Part shown: positions 42,246 through 51,146 of the stretch, piece by piece
Layout: each line of letters starts with the position of its first letter
How positions within the stretch are numbered: the first letter of the stretch is position 1
Source of the DNA: an uncultured Treponema sp.
Lineage (GTDB): Bacteria; Spirochaetota; Spirochaetia; Treponematales; Treponemataceae
Length of the DNA stretch: 64,000 nucleotides
Assembly (NCBI RefSeq): GCF_946187725.1
Contig: NZ_CAMHSK010000001.1
Coordinates: forward strand, 1-64,000
Direction: 5' to 3'
Translations under genes and position numbers: made by a program
Notes under the pieces: model-generated
What the model was told of the DNA's origin: nothing
Seen by the model: the letters and a program-made list of their open reading frames with translations, nothing else
Database searches by the model: none

Positions 42246-43034
42246 TTATTTTCCAAGTGCAATTGAACGGCTGTTTGCGGCAGTTACGGCTTCAATCACT
42301 GCATTACGGAAATTGTTTTTTTCCAATGCGGCGACTCCTTCAATCGTTGTGCCGGCCGGAGAGCAAACCATGTCTTTGAGGACTGCCGGGTGTGTACCTG
42401 ACTGCAAGACCATTCCCGCTGAACCGTAGACTGTCTGGGCTGCGTAAGTGTAGGCCTGGGCGCGTGGCATTCCGCAGCGTACGGCGGCATCAGCGAGTGC
42501 CTCAATGAACATGAACACGAAAGCCGGTCCTGAACCGCTTACAGCAGTAACACAGTCCATGAGCTTTTCGGGAACTTCTTCAACTTTGCCTGCCGCGCTC
42601 AAAATGTCTTTTACATAAGAAAGTTCCTGTTCTGTTATGTCGTCATTGCAGGTGATTGCGGTCATTGCTTCGCCAATTTGCGCACAGACATTCGGCATCA
42701 TTCGTACGAAGCGTGCCTTTGGAGCGAATGACTGAAGCTTTTCGATTTTAACGCCTGCAGCCATTGAAATGATTACGGACTCAGCACCGATTTCTTCTTT
42801 TATTTCATCAAAAACATCGCCCAAAAACTGAGGCTTAACTGCCAGGAAAATGAATTTTGCTTTGAGAGCGTCTTTGTTTGTTTTGACGAAAGTACAGCCG
42901 TTTTCAGCGGCAAATTTTTTACCTGCTTCGGCATTTTTATCTGTTACTTTGATTTGTTTTACATCAAATTTCTTGCAGACAGCGCGCATAATTGCACCGC
43001 CCATTGCACCAGTTCCAATACAAGATATTGTCAT
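42246..43034 (-). CDS. proC: pyrroline-5-carboxylate reductase
   Basis: ProC reduces pyrroline-5-carboxylate to proline with NAD(P)H, the last step of proline synthesis. The N-terminal Rossmann motif is IGTGAMGGAIM, and the C-terminal signature AVSGSGPAFVFMFIEALADA plus DMVCSPAGTTIEGV is diagnostic. The 262-residue length is normal. GGAG precedes ATG 43034. It follows proB by 55 bases, and proA is not in the window. Confidence 0.95.
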   Translation of the reverse strand: MTISCIGTGAMGGAIMRAVCKKFDVKQIKVTDKNAEAGKKFAAENGCTFVKTNKDALKAKFIFLAVKPQFLGDVFDEIKEEIGAESVIISMAAGVKIEKLQSFAPKARFVRMMPNVCAQIGEAMTAITCNDDITEQELSYVKDILSAAGKVEEVPEKLMDCVTAVSGSGPAFVFMFIEALADAAVRCGMPRAQAYTYAAQTVYGSAGMVLQSGTHPAVLKDMVCSPAGTTIEGVAALEKNNFRNAVIEAVTAANSRSIALGK

Positions 43035-43089
43035 AATCTACTCCAAAATATAGAAAACTTATTGCATTTGCCGGTTTGTTCCGGGATTT

Positions 43090-43884
43090 TTAGTCAGCCA
43101 AAAAGAGCGTTCCGCGGGCACTTCCGTCCACAAGTTTGTCCAGAACATTTTCGATTCCGCCGTTTGCCAGAATCATCGGGATTCCATAGCTTGTGGTTTT
43201 GGTTGCGGCCTGAATTTTGGTTTCGATTCCGCCTGTGCCGAATGCGTTTGTTTCACCGATTGTGATTTTTTTGCGGAGCTCAGAAATTGATTTTACGGAT
43301 TCGATGAGTTCTGCGTTTGGATTTGTTTTTGGATTGTCCGTGAAGATTCCTTCGATGTCGCTGAACAGTATGAGTAAATCCGCGCTCCACAAAATGGCTG
43401 TGAGAGCCGAAAGGTTGTCGTTGTCACCGATTGTGAATTCTTCGATTGCAACAGAGTCATTTTCATTAATGATTGGAACTACGCCTTCGTCAATCAAAGT
43501 AAAAAGCGTGTTGCGGATATTGAGCGAGCGGTGATTGTCTTCAAAATCGTCTTTTGTGAGCAAAAGCTGACCGATGTGCAAATCCTGTTCCGCAAAAGCC
43601 TTGCGCCACTGGCTCATTAGCTCAACCTGTCCGATTGAAGCGAGTGCCTGTTTATAATGGATGTCCTTTTTATGAGACCAGCCTGAAATCGTTGAAACCC
43701 CGGAAACCTGCGCTCCAGAAGAGACAACGACAATTTGTTTGCCCTTAGAGATGAGATTTTTGCACTGACGGGCAAAAGAATGCATGAATTCGGTGTTTTG
43801 AGTTCCGTCTTCTTTTGCGAGTGTGTTTGAGCCTATTTTGATAACGATTTTGCGTGATTCGTTCAATATTTGTGAGATAGTCAT
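43090..43884 (-). CDS. proB: glutamate 5-kinase, without PUA domain
   Basis: ProB phosphorylates glutamate, the first step of proline synthesis. The amino-acid-kinase fold shows KIGSNTLAKEDG, VVSSGAQVSG, IINENDSVAIEE and FGTGGIETKIQAA. At 264 residues it ends after the kinase domain and lacks the C-terminal PUA domain of the E. coli enzyme, as in several other lineages. AGGAAG precedes ATG 43884. It heads the proB-proC unit. Confidence 0.95.
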   Translation of the reverse strand: MTISQILNESRKIVIKIGSNTLAKEDGTQNTEFMHSFARQCKNLISKGKQIVVVSSGAQVSGVSTISGWSHKKDIHYKQALASIGQVELMSQWRKAFAEQDLHIGQLLLTKDDFEDNHRSLNIRNTLFTLIDEGVVPIINENDSVAIEEFTIGDNDNLSALTAILWSADLLILFSDIEGIFTDNPKTNPNAELIESVKSISELRKKITIGETNAFGTGGIETKIQAATKTTSYGIPMILANGGIENVLDKLVDGSARGTLFLAD

Positions 43885-44120
43885 AATTCTTCCTATTTTC
43901 TATATATAGTAACAGATTTTCGGTTTCATGTTAAGAAGTATGCCGATGCGTGCACGATATTTGATGACTTAAAGCGAATACGGAAAAATCCTAAAATGTC
44001 GGAAAAAGATTCTTTCTGTTATTCATAATTATTGAAATGCTTTTTAACAATGTGATATAATTTTTTGTTACGAAAATTTTAATATTTCCGTAGCGAATTC
44101 ATAAAGTCAGGAGCATCTTG

Positions 44121-45341
44121 ATGAAAAAAGTTACAAAACTTGCAGCCCTTGTTTGTGCTGCATCTCTCGTTTTGATTGGCTGTAATAAAAAAGCAGCTGA
44201 TACAAAAGCAGAAAGCGATTTCCACATCGGAGTCGTAACAGGAACAGTTTCGCAGTCAGAGGATGACTTGCGTGGTGCAGAAGAGCTTATCCGCCGCTAC
44301 GGTGCCGTAAAAGACGGTGGCATGATTCAGCACATCACTTACCCGGATGATTTCATGTCTCAGCAGGAAACAACAATTTCTCAGATTGTTGCACTTGCAG
44401 ATGACCCAAAAATGAAGGCCGTTGTTGTAAACCAGGGTGTTCCTGGAACAGCAGAAGCTTTCCGCCGAATCAAAGAAGCTCACCCGGACATTCTTTGCTT
44501 TACTGGTGAGCCACATGAAGATCCACTTGTTATCCAGAAGTCAGCAGATTTGGCTGTAAGCGCAGATTTCATGTCTCGCGGTTACACAATCGTTTGGGCT
44601 GCAAAACAGCTTGGTGCAAAGACTTTCGTTCACATTTCTTTCCCACGCCACATGTCTTATGAATCTTTGGGCTTGCGCCGAAACATCATGGAACAGGCTT
44701 GTGCAGATTTGGGAATTCAGTTCGTTTTCGAGACTGCTCCTGATCCAACAAGCGATGTCGGTGTTGCTGGTGCACAGCAGTTCATCCTTGAGAAAGTTCC
44801 TCAGTGGGTTGAAAAATACGGAAAAGATACTGCATTCTTCTGTACAAACGACGCACACACAGAGCCACTTTTGAAACAGCTCTCACAGTACGGCGGATTC
44901 TTTGTTGAGGCTGATTTGCCTTCTCCACTCATGGGTTATCCTGGAGCATTCGGAATTGACTTGACTGAAGAAGCTGGTGATTTCCCAAAAATCCTCAGAA
45001 AAGTTGAGCAGGTTGTTAGTGAGCACGGTGGTGCTGGCAAATTCGGAACCTGGGCATTCAGCTACGGTTTCTCTGTAAGTGCTGGTTTGGGTGAATTTGC
45101 AAAACGAGTTATTGAAGGAACTGCAAGCAAAGATTCAAGCGCTGATTTGTTCAAGGCTCTCGGAGAGTTCACTCCAGAGGCTAACTGGAACGGTGGTTAC
45201 TACATTGATCAGAGCACAGGCGTTCGTGCAAAGAATCAGATTCTTATCTACATGGACACATACATTCTTGGACAGGGCTTCCTCAAGACAACAGAACTTG
45301 AGGTTCCAGAGAAATACTTCAAGATTAAGTTCACAAAATAA
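44121..45341 (+). CDS. DUF3798 substrate-binding lipoprotein of an ABC importer
   Basis: A 406-residue lipoprotein. The signal peptide ends in VLIGCNKKA, and the mature part is a two-lobed binding protein of the DUF3798 family (FHIGVVTGTVSQSEDDLRGA, MSRGYTIVWAAKQLGAKTFV). It should capture an unknown solute outside the membrane and deliver it to the permeases encoded downstream. ATG 44121 follows AGGAG; a TTG directly before it also lies in frame. A hairpin separates it from the ATPase gene, which can yield more binding protein than transporter. Confidence 0.85.
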   Translation: MKKVTKLAALVCAASLVLIGCNKKAADTKAESDFHIGVVTGTVSQSEDDLRGAEELIRRYGAVKDGGMIQHITYPDDFMSQQETTISQIVALADDPKMKAVVVNQGVPGTAEAFRRIKEAHPDILCFTGEPHEDPLVIQKSADLAVSADFMSRGYTIVWAAKQLGAKTFVHISFPRHMSYESLGLRRNIMEQACADLGIQFVFETAPDPTSDVGVAGAQQFILEKVPQWVEKYGKDTAFFCTNDAHTEPLLKQLSQYGGFFVEADLPSPLMGYPGAFGIDLTEEAGDFPKILRKVEQVVSEHGGAGKFGTWAFSYGFSVSAGLGEFAKRVIEGTASKDSSADLFKALGEFTPEANWNGGYYIDQSTGVRAKNQILIYMDTYILGQGFLKTTELEVPEKYFKIKFTK

Positions 45342-45410
45342 TCGATTTTAATAAATAGTCATTGAGTCTGTGCATTTGCCTCTGGCGTTGCGAATGACTT
45401 CTCTTTTTTA

Positions 45411-45439
45411 TTGGTGGCTTTAGCAGATTCGGCCACCAA
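45411..45439 (+). terminator. attenuating hairpin between binding-protein and ATPase genes
   Basis: TTGGTGGC...GCCACCAA with a 13-base loop is followed by TTCTTATTTT. It lies 14 bases before the ATPase start and may act as a partial terminator that sets subunit ratio. Confidence 0.6.
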
Positions 45440-45452
45440 TTCTTATTTTACA

Positions 45453-47084
45453 ATGAAAGAAGAAACTCCATTGTTGCGTTTGAAGAGCGTAACAAAAGAT
45501 TTTGCAGGCACAGTCGTTTTGGAAGATGTTTCATTTGATCTGCATTCAGGCGAAATTTTGGGTCTTGTCGGAGAAAACGGTGCGGGCAAGACCACTTTGA
45601 TGAGCATTTTATTTGGAATGCCTGTAATCGCTTCGACTGGCGGTTATGGCGGAAGCATTCAGCTCGAAGGAAAAGAAGTTCAATTTTCAAGTCCATTTGA
45701 TGCACTTGATGCTGGAATCGGTATGGTTCATCAGGAATTCTCTCTTATTCCGGGCTTCACTACCACAGAAAACATCATGCTCAACCGCGAACTTACAAAG
45801 AATAATCCGATGGTTGACATTTTTGGTCAGCGAATGAGCGTTCTTGACCATGTTTCAATGAAAAAGCGTGCCGAAAAGGCAATTAATCGTCTCGGTGTTG
45901 AAATTGATCCGTCAATGAAGGTTTCTGAAATGCCGGTCGGACACAAGCAGTTCACAGAAATTGCGCGCGAGATTGACAGAGACAATGTTCGGATTCTTGT
46001 TTTTGATGAACCGACAGCCGTCTTAACCGAATCAGAAGCAGACATTCTCTTGAAGGCGATTAAAGAACTTGCCGCTTCGGGAATTGCAGTCATCTTTATT
46101 TCACACCGACTGCACGAAATCATGAAGATTTGTGACCGCGTTGTAACGCTACGTGACGGAAAAACTATCCGTGACATTGCAACTTCTGAGACAAATGTTT
46201 CTGATATTGCGGCTTCAATGGTCGGTCGTACAGTAACCGCAGAGCATCTGAAAAAACAGGCAGAACTTAATGCCGCTGAAAAAACTACGCTTCCTGAAGA
46301 TTATGTGCTTTCGGTTGAGCATTTGTGGGTCGATATGCCCGGTGAAACCGTACGCGATGTAAATTTTAAGGTCAGAAAGGGCGAGATTTTTGGAATCGGC
46401 GGTCTTGCGGGTCAGGGAAAGCTTGGAATTCCAAACGGAATCATGGGACTTTCTGCAGCTGGTGGAAAAGTCGTTTTTGAGGACGCTGAAGTTCCTCTCA
46501 ATGATGCCGCTGCCGTGCTTAAAAAAGGCCTTGCTTTCGTTTCTGAGGATAGGCGCGGTGTTGGTCTTTTGCTTGACGAAAGCCTTGACTGGAACATTTG
46601 TTTTTCGGCAATGCAGGTCAACGGTGAGTATTTAAAGCCTTATTTGGGCGGACTTTTCAAATTGCGTGATGAAAAGGCAATGAAAAAGAATGCAGAACGC
46701 TACATTGAAATGCTTGCGATAAAGTGTACTGGTGCAAAGCAAAAGGCAAAGGAACTTTCGGGCGGTAATCAGCAGAAAGTTTGTCTCGCCAAGGCATTCT
46801 CCCTCAATCCAAGGCTTCTTTTTGTTTCGGAGCCGACTCGTGGAATTGATGTCGGAGCGAAGGCTATCGTTCTTGATACGCTCAGAAGGTACAACAGGCA
46901 GATGGGAACGACAATCGTAATGGTTTCAAGCGAACTTGAAGAACTTCGTTCTGTTTGTGACCGTGTTGCGATTGTCACAGGCGGAAAGATTGCAGGTGTC
47001 CTTTCGCCGCGTGAAGCACCTGAAAAATTTGCCCTGCTGATGTCGGGCATTACAGAAGGAGCAGAAAATGATTCAAATAAATGA
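45453..47084 (+). CDS. ABC importer ATP-binding protein, tandem domain
   Basis: A 543-residue cytoplasmic ATPase of the sugar/nucleoside (RbsA/YufO-like) type. The first domain has an intact Walker A (GLVGENGAGKTTLMSI) and Walker B (ILVFDEPTAVL). The second has a degenerate A loop (GIGGLAGQGKLGIPNG) but a good signature (KELSGGNQQKVCLAKAF) and EPTRGIDVGAK, as is usual in this class. ATG 45453 is chosen as the first residue of the conserved part (MKEETPLLRLKSV). It overlaps the next gene by 17 bases. Confidence 0.88.
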   Translation: MKEETPLLRLKSVTKDFAGTVVLEDVSFDLHSGEILGLVGENGAGKTTLMSILFGMPVIASTGGYGGSIQLEGKEVQFSSPFDALDAGIGMVHQEFSLIPGFTTTENIMLNRELTKNNPMVDIFGQRMSVLDHVSMKKRAEKAINRLGVEIDPSMKVSEMPVGHKQFTEIAREIDRDNVRILVFDEPTAVLTESEADILLKAIKELAASGIAVIFISHRLHEIMKICDRVVTLRDGKTIRDIATSETNVSDIAASMVGRTVTAEHLKKQAELNAAEKTTLPEDYVLSVEHLWVDMPGETVRDVNFKVRKGEIFGIGGLAGQGKLGIPNGIMGLSAAGGKVVFEDAEVPLNDAAAVLKKGLAFVSEDRRGVGLLLDESLDWNICFSAMQVNGEYLKPYLGGLFKLRDEKAMKKNAERYIEMLAIKCTGAKQKAKELSGGNQQKVCLAKAFSLNPRLLFVSEPTRGIDVGAKAIVLDTLRRYNRQMGTTIVMVSSELEELRSVCDRVAIVTGGKIAGVLSPREAPEKFALLMSGITEGAENDSNK

Positions 47085-48132
47085 TTCAAAACGCGAAAAA
47101 ATTCGTGAAAGCCTGCGTGAATTCGGTCTGCCGCGTCTCATTATTGCAGGATTTCTTTTGGTGCTTTTTATTGCCGCTCCTTTCGTGGGCGTTTCAATGT
47201 CGGCAACCCTCAAGGATATCTGCAACCGATTTGGCCAGAATGAACTTCTGACACTTGCTATGGTGCCGATGATTCTTTCTGGAGCTGGCTTGAATTTTGG
47301 TCTTTCACTTGGCGTAATCAGTGGTCTTTTAGGCTCAACTCTTGCGATGCAGTTTGGCCTGACTGGCTGGGCAGGTATTTTTGGCGCAATCGCTATTTCT
47401 GTGCCGTTCGGTGTTCTTTTCGGCTGGCTTTACAGTCTTCTTTTGAACCGCGTTCGTGGCGAAGAAATGACAATTGCTCTTTATGTCGGATTTGCGGCCG
47501 TCATGTTCATGTCAATCATGTGGCTTATTCTGCCTTATACGAGCGTGAACATGGTTTGGGGCTATGAAGGAAAAGGTTTGCGAACAACAATCACTCTTGA
47601 CGGTTATTGGGTCAAGCAGTTCAGCAATTTCCTTATGATTAAAATTGGTGATTTTGAGTTCCCGACTGGTATGATTTTGTTCTGTGCACTCTGCAGCTTC
47701 CTCATGTGGCTCTTCATGCGAAGCAAAACTGGAACTGCAATCACGGCGGTTGGATCAAACCCGGATTATGCCCGTTCAAGCGGTATCAACATCAACAAGA
47801 TGAGGACAATCAGCGTAATCGTTTCAACAGTAACTGGTGCAATCGGAATCCTCATGTATCAGCAGAGTTACGGATTTATCCAGCTTTATCAGGCTCCTCT
47901 TTACATGGCTTTCCCTGCTGTTGCGGCTGTCCTCATTGGCGGTGCTTCAATCAACAAAGTCTCAATCGCAAATGTCATAATCGGAACAATTCTTTTCCAG
48001 GGAATTCTTACACTCACGCCTTCGGTTATCAACAGCGTATTGCAAACTGATATGTCGGAAGTAATTCGTATCGTTCTTTCAAACGGCATGATTCTTTATG
48101 CTTTGACTCGAAAAACAGGAGCAACACGATGA
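47068..48132 (+). CDS. ABC importer permease 1
   Basis: A 354-residue inner-membrane permease of the branched-chain/sugar permease family (BPD_transp_2) with about nine helices. LILSGAGLNFGLSLGVISGLLG-type membrane entry, AVGSNPDYARSSGININKM (the coupling loop to the ATPase) and LIGGASINKVSIANVIIG are typical. It overlaps the ATPase gene at its start and permease 2 at its end, so all are translationally coupled. It forms the channel with permease 2. Confidence 0.85.
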   Translation: MIQINDSKREKIRESLREFGLPRLIIAGFLLVLFIAAPFVGVSMSATLKDICNRFGQNELLTLAMVPMILSGAGLNFGLSLGVISGLLGSTLAMQFGLTGWAGIFGAIAISVPFGVLFGWLYSLLLNRVRGEEMTIALYVGFAAVMFMSIMWLILPYTSVNMVWGYEGKGLRTTITLDGYWVKQFSNFLMIKIGDFEFPTGMILFCALCSFLMWLFMRSKTGTAITAVGSNPDYARSSGININKMRTISVIVSTVTGAIGILMYQQSYGFIQLYQAPLYMAFPAVAAVLIGGASINKVSIANVIIGTILFQGILTLTPSVINSVLQTDMSEVIRIVLSNGMILYALTRKTGATR

Positions 48133-49250
48133 ACTCAATAAAATCACTTAAACCAAAAGAATTAAAAAGTGCGATGGCTGATTATCTGGTTGCGGAGATT
48201 TTCCTTGCACTCACAATCGTATCAATTCCGTTGTCGCAGTATTCAGGTCAGTTTATTGTTCAGGAACTTTTGAACCGAATCGCCCGAAACGCATTCCTTG
48301 TATTCTCGCTGATTCTTCCAATCATGGCGGGTATGGGAATCAACTTCGGTATGGTCTTGGGTGCAATGGCCGGTCAGATTGGACTTATTTTCGCAATGGA
48401 CTGGGGAATTGCAGGCATGCAGGGACTTATCTTTGCTGCTCTCGTCGGTCTTCCAATTTCGATTCTTCTTGGCTGCATTGCGGGCAACATTTTGAACAAG
48501 GCACGAGGCCGCGAGATGGTCACAAGTTACATCATCGGATTCTTCTTTAACGGAATCTATCAGTTCATCGTTCTCTATCTCTTCGGTTCACTTATTCCGC
48601 TTCACAACAAGGCAATCGCTCTTTCACGCGGTTATGGAGTCAGAAACACGCTGAACCTTGATCCTGTTCGTCAGAGTCTTGATAACATTCTCATGCTCAA
48701 AATCGGCTCACTTTCTGTCCCGATGTCAAGCTATCTTGTTATCATCGGGCTTTGCTTTATCATCATCTGGTTCAGAAAGACAAAGCTTGGTCAGGATATG
48801 AGGGCTGTCGGTCAGAATCAGGCTGTATCAAATTCTGCTGGAATTCCGGTTGAACGCACACGAATCATTTCAATCGTAATTTCAACTGCATTTGCCTGTA
48901 TTGGACAAATTATCTTCTTGCAGAACATGGGAAACATGCAGACTTATAATGCGCATGACCAGACCGGATTTTTTGCTGCTGCGGCAATTTTGGTCGGCGG
49001 TGCTTCGGCTTCAAAAGCGAGCATCAAAAACTGTTTTGCAGGCGTTGTTCTTCTTCATTTGATGTACATTGTCGTTCCAAGAGCCGGACAGAATCTTTTC
49101 GGAAACGCTAATATCGGTGAATATTTCAGACAGTTCATCGGCTATGGTGCAATCGCTTTCGCATTGATAATCCACGCATGGAGAACGCACAGAAAGGCCG
49201 AAAAAGCCCGTGAATCACTCAGACAGGCTGCGGCAGGAGGAAACGCATAA
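48129..49250 (+). CDS. ABC importer permease 2
   Basis: A 373-residue permease paralogous to the preceding one. It shows GMGINFGMVLGAMAGQIG, the coupling loop AVGQNQAVSNSAGIPVERT and ILVGGASASKASIKNCFAG. It has about nine helices and a basic C-terminal tail (HRKAEKARESLRQ). Its ATG overlaps the stop of permease 1. It should pair with permease 1 as a heterodimeric channel. Confidence 0.85.
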   Translation: MNSIKSLKPKELKSAMADYLVAEIFLALTIVSIPLSQYSGQFIVQELLNRIARNAFLVFSLILPIMAGMGINFGMVLGAMAGQIGLIFAMDWGIAGMQGLIFAALVGLPISILLGCIAGNILNKARGREMVTSYIIGFFFNGIYQFIVLYLFGSLIPLHNKAIALSRGYGVRNTLNLDPVRQSLDNILMLKIGSLSVPMSSYLVIIGLCFIIIWFRKTKLGQDMRAVGQNQAVSNSAGIPVERTRIISIVISTAFACIGQIIFLQNMGNMQTYNAHDQTGFFAAAAILVGGASASKASIKNCFAGVVLLHLMYIVVPRAGQNLFGNANIGEYFRQFIGYGAIAFALIIHAWRTHRKAEKARESLRQAAAGGNA

Positions 49251-49654
49251 TGAATTTGCAGTTGATTTCTAACAGTAAAAAACGCTCGCTTGTTGTAAGA
49301 AGCGTCATCATTGTGATTTATATTCTTCTTGCTATAATCATGTTTGTTTCAGGAAGAAGCCACACGGTTTTGATTGACAATCATGCTGCAGAAGACGGCT
49401 CATACAATGCAATTAAAGGCATGACTGTAACGGTTAACAACAGCAAACCGTCGGAATTCATGAAAGGTGACCGCGACAAGTTCGTCATCAAAGGGCAAAC
49501 ACTGAAAGTAAAGGTTCAGTCATTTGACGGCAAAATTGATAAGGTCTATACCTTCAAGATTCCGCTGAAGACTGACAGTGTGCTGATTTCAATCCCGAAA
49601 CTTGCTGCGGGAATGGATGAAACACAGGCAATGGAAGAATTTCAGTTGAACTAA
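49250..49654 (+). CDS. DUF6672 family membrane-anchored accessory protein
   Basis: A 134-residue protein with a basic N-terminus, one transmembrane helix (SVIIVIYILLAIIMFVSG, about 18-35) and a periplasmic beta-rich domain (IKGMTVTVNNSKPSEF). I recall DUF6672 proteins next to DUF3798 importers. It overlaps the permease 2 stop by one base, so it belongs to the transport operon. Its role is unknown; docking of the binding protein or complex assembly is a guess. Confidence 0.7.
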   Translation: MNLQLISNSKKRSLVVRSVIIVIYILLAIIMFVSGRSHTVLIDNHAAEDGSYNAIKGMTVTVNNSKPSEFMKGDRDKFVIKGQTLKVKVQSFDGKIDKVYTFKIPLKTDSVLISIPKLAAGMDETQAMEEFQLN

Positions 49655-49671
49655 GGAATTTCTTTAAAAAT

Positions 49672-49719
49672 AAAAGAGGTGTTCGGAATGCACATGGCTT
49701 TCTGGACACCTCTTTTTTT
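49672..49719. terminator. terminator of the ABC importer operon
   Basis: AAAAGAGGTGT...ACACCTCTTTTTTT lies 18 bases after the last gene of the operon. The A-run on the left can also serve hisF on the minus strand. Confidence 0.88.
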
Positions 49720-49727
49720 ATGGGTTT

Positions 49728-50492
49728 TTATAATCTTACCGGTACACCGAGATTTGACAAATCACGCTTGATTCCGTCAACGGTATAACCCATTGAGTGA
49801 ACCATACTCGCGATTAGAGCGGCATCAGCTTTGCCGTTTGTAAGGACATCGGCCAGATGCTGTGGAGTGCCGCCGCCACCCGAAGCGATTACAGGAACGC
49901 TCACATTTTCGGCAATCATGCGGGTGACATTAAGCTCGTATCCTTGCCGAACACCGTCCGCATCAATTGAATTGAGAACGATTTCACCAGCACCGAGCGA
50001 AACGGCTTTTTTTGCCCATTCGAGAGCGTCAAGGTCGGTTTTTACGCGTCCGCCGTTGATGTAAACACGGTAGCCGCTCGGCATTTCGCTGTCTTTTGCG
50101 GCATCCATTCCAAGAACAATGCACTGGTTTCCGAAGACTCTTGCGCCTTCACGAATGAGGTCGGGATTTTTGACCGCCTGAGAGTTCAGGCTGATTTTTT
50201 CGGCACCTGCAAGAATTGTTGAGCGAATGTCTTCGATTGAGCCGATTCCGCCACCAACACAGAATGGAATGAAAACCTGTTCTGCTACGCGTGAAATCAG
50301 GTCGAGAATCGGGCCTCGTCCGCGTGCGCTTGCCATGATGTCATAAAAAACAAGCTCGTCAACGCCCTGCTCATAATACTTTTTTGCCATTTCAACCGGG
50401 TCGCCGATATCAACATTATTCTGAAATTTAACGCCTTTAGTAGTTCGTCCGTCCTTAACATCCAGACAGACAATGATTCGTTTTTTTAGCAT
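49728..50492 (-). CDS. hisF: imidazole glycerol phosphate synthase, cyclase subunit
   Basis: HisF is the barrel subunit that uses ammonia from HisH to form imidazoleglycerol phosphate and [39 protein letters not shown] and [18 protein letters not shown] carry the catalytic Asp residues and the phosphate sites. The 254-residue length is standard. Its start overlaps the hisH stop by 7 bases, so the subunits are made together. Confidence 0.96.
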   Translation of the reverse strand: MLKKRIIVCLDVKDGRTTKGVKFQNNVDIGDPVEMAKKYYEQGVDELVFYDIMASARGRGPILDLISRVAEQVFIPFCVGGGIGSIEDIRSTILAGAEKISLNSQAVKNPDLIREGARVFGNQCIVLGMDAAKDSEMPSGYRVYINGGRVKTDLDALEWAKKAVSLGAGEIVLNSIDADGVRQGYELNVTRMIAENVSVPVIASGGGGTPQHLADVLTNGKADAALIASMVHSMGYTVDGIKRDLSNLGVPVRL

Positions 50493-51115
50493 TTCACGCC
50501 CCCGATGTAATTCTCCAAAATCTTCAGGCCTGCTCTTCCGCTCTTTTCTGGGTGGAACTGGAATGCGGTGATGCTTCCCTGGCTTACACAGGCAGGAACT
50601 TTGCAGCCGTAGTCGGCATAAGCTTTTACAATGCTTTCATCGCTCGGCTGAATGAGGTATGAGTGTACGAAATAAAAATCTGATTTTGGGTCAACTCCGT
50701 CTAAAAGCGGGGTAGAGCCGTTTACATATTCAAGATTATTCCAGCCCATGTGAGGCACTTTGAGTGAATGGGAATTTTCTTTCCATACGCTGTCAAAATG
50801 GCGGATTGTGCCCTTGAGAAGGCCCAGACAGTCAACATCGCCTTCTTCGGAATGTTCAAAAATAATCTGAGAACCAAGACAGATTCCTACAAGAGGTTTG
50901 CCTGCCTGTGCCCAGTCTTTTAAGAAGGTGTCGAAACCAGTGAGCTTTAACTGTTCCATAGCGTATTTTGCTTCACCTACGCCAGGAAAAATCAGTCTGT
51001 CACATTTTTCCAAATCGCATGGATTCTTTGAAAGAACATAATCAGCCTTCAAGAAAGCCAGTGCGCGCTCTACACTTTTGATGTTGCCCGCGTTGTAATC
51101 TACAATTCCTACCAT
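50486..51115 (-). CDS. hisH: imidazole glycerol phosphate synthase, glutaminase subunit
   Basis: HisH hydrolyses glutamine and channels ammonia to HisF. The class I amidotransferase triad is visible: Cys in [14 protein letters not shown], and His and Glu in [14 protein letters not shown]. The 209-residue length is normal. There is no ribosome-binding site; an extended -10 (TGC-TACATT) ends 6 bases before ATG 51115. The other his genes lie 14 kb away. Confidence 0.95.
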   Translation of the reverse strand: MVGIVDYNAGNIKSVERALAFLKADYVLSKNPCDLEKCDRLIFPGVGEAKYAMEQLKLTGFDTFLKDWAQAGKPLVGICLGSQIIFEHSEEGDVDCLGLLKGTIRHFDSVWKENSHSLKVPHMGWNNLEYVNGSTPLLDGVDPKSDFYFVHSYLIQPSDESIVKAYADYGCKVPACVSQGSITAFQFHPEKSGRAGLKILENYIGGVKC

Positions 51116-51121
51116 GCAGAA

Positions 51122-51127
51122 AATGTA
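51122..51127 (-). promoter_or_regulatory. extended -10 box of hisH-hisF (leaderless layout)
   Basis: TGC-TACATT is followed by 6 bases and ATG 51115. It sits in the 31-base gap after the phosphatase gene at 51147. Confidence 0.5.
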
Positions 51128-51146
51128 GCATAAAGACGATAATTTC

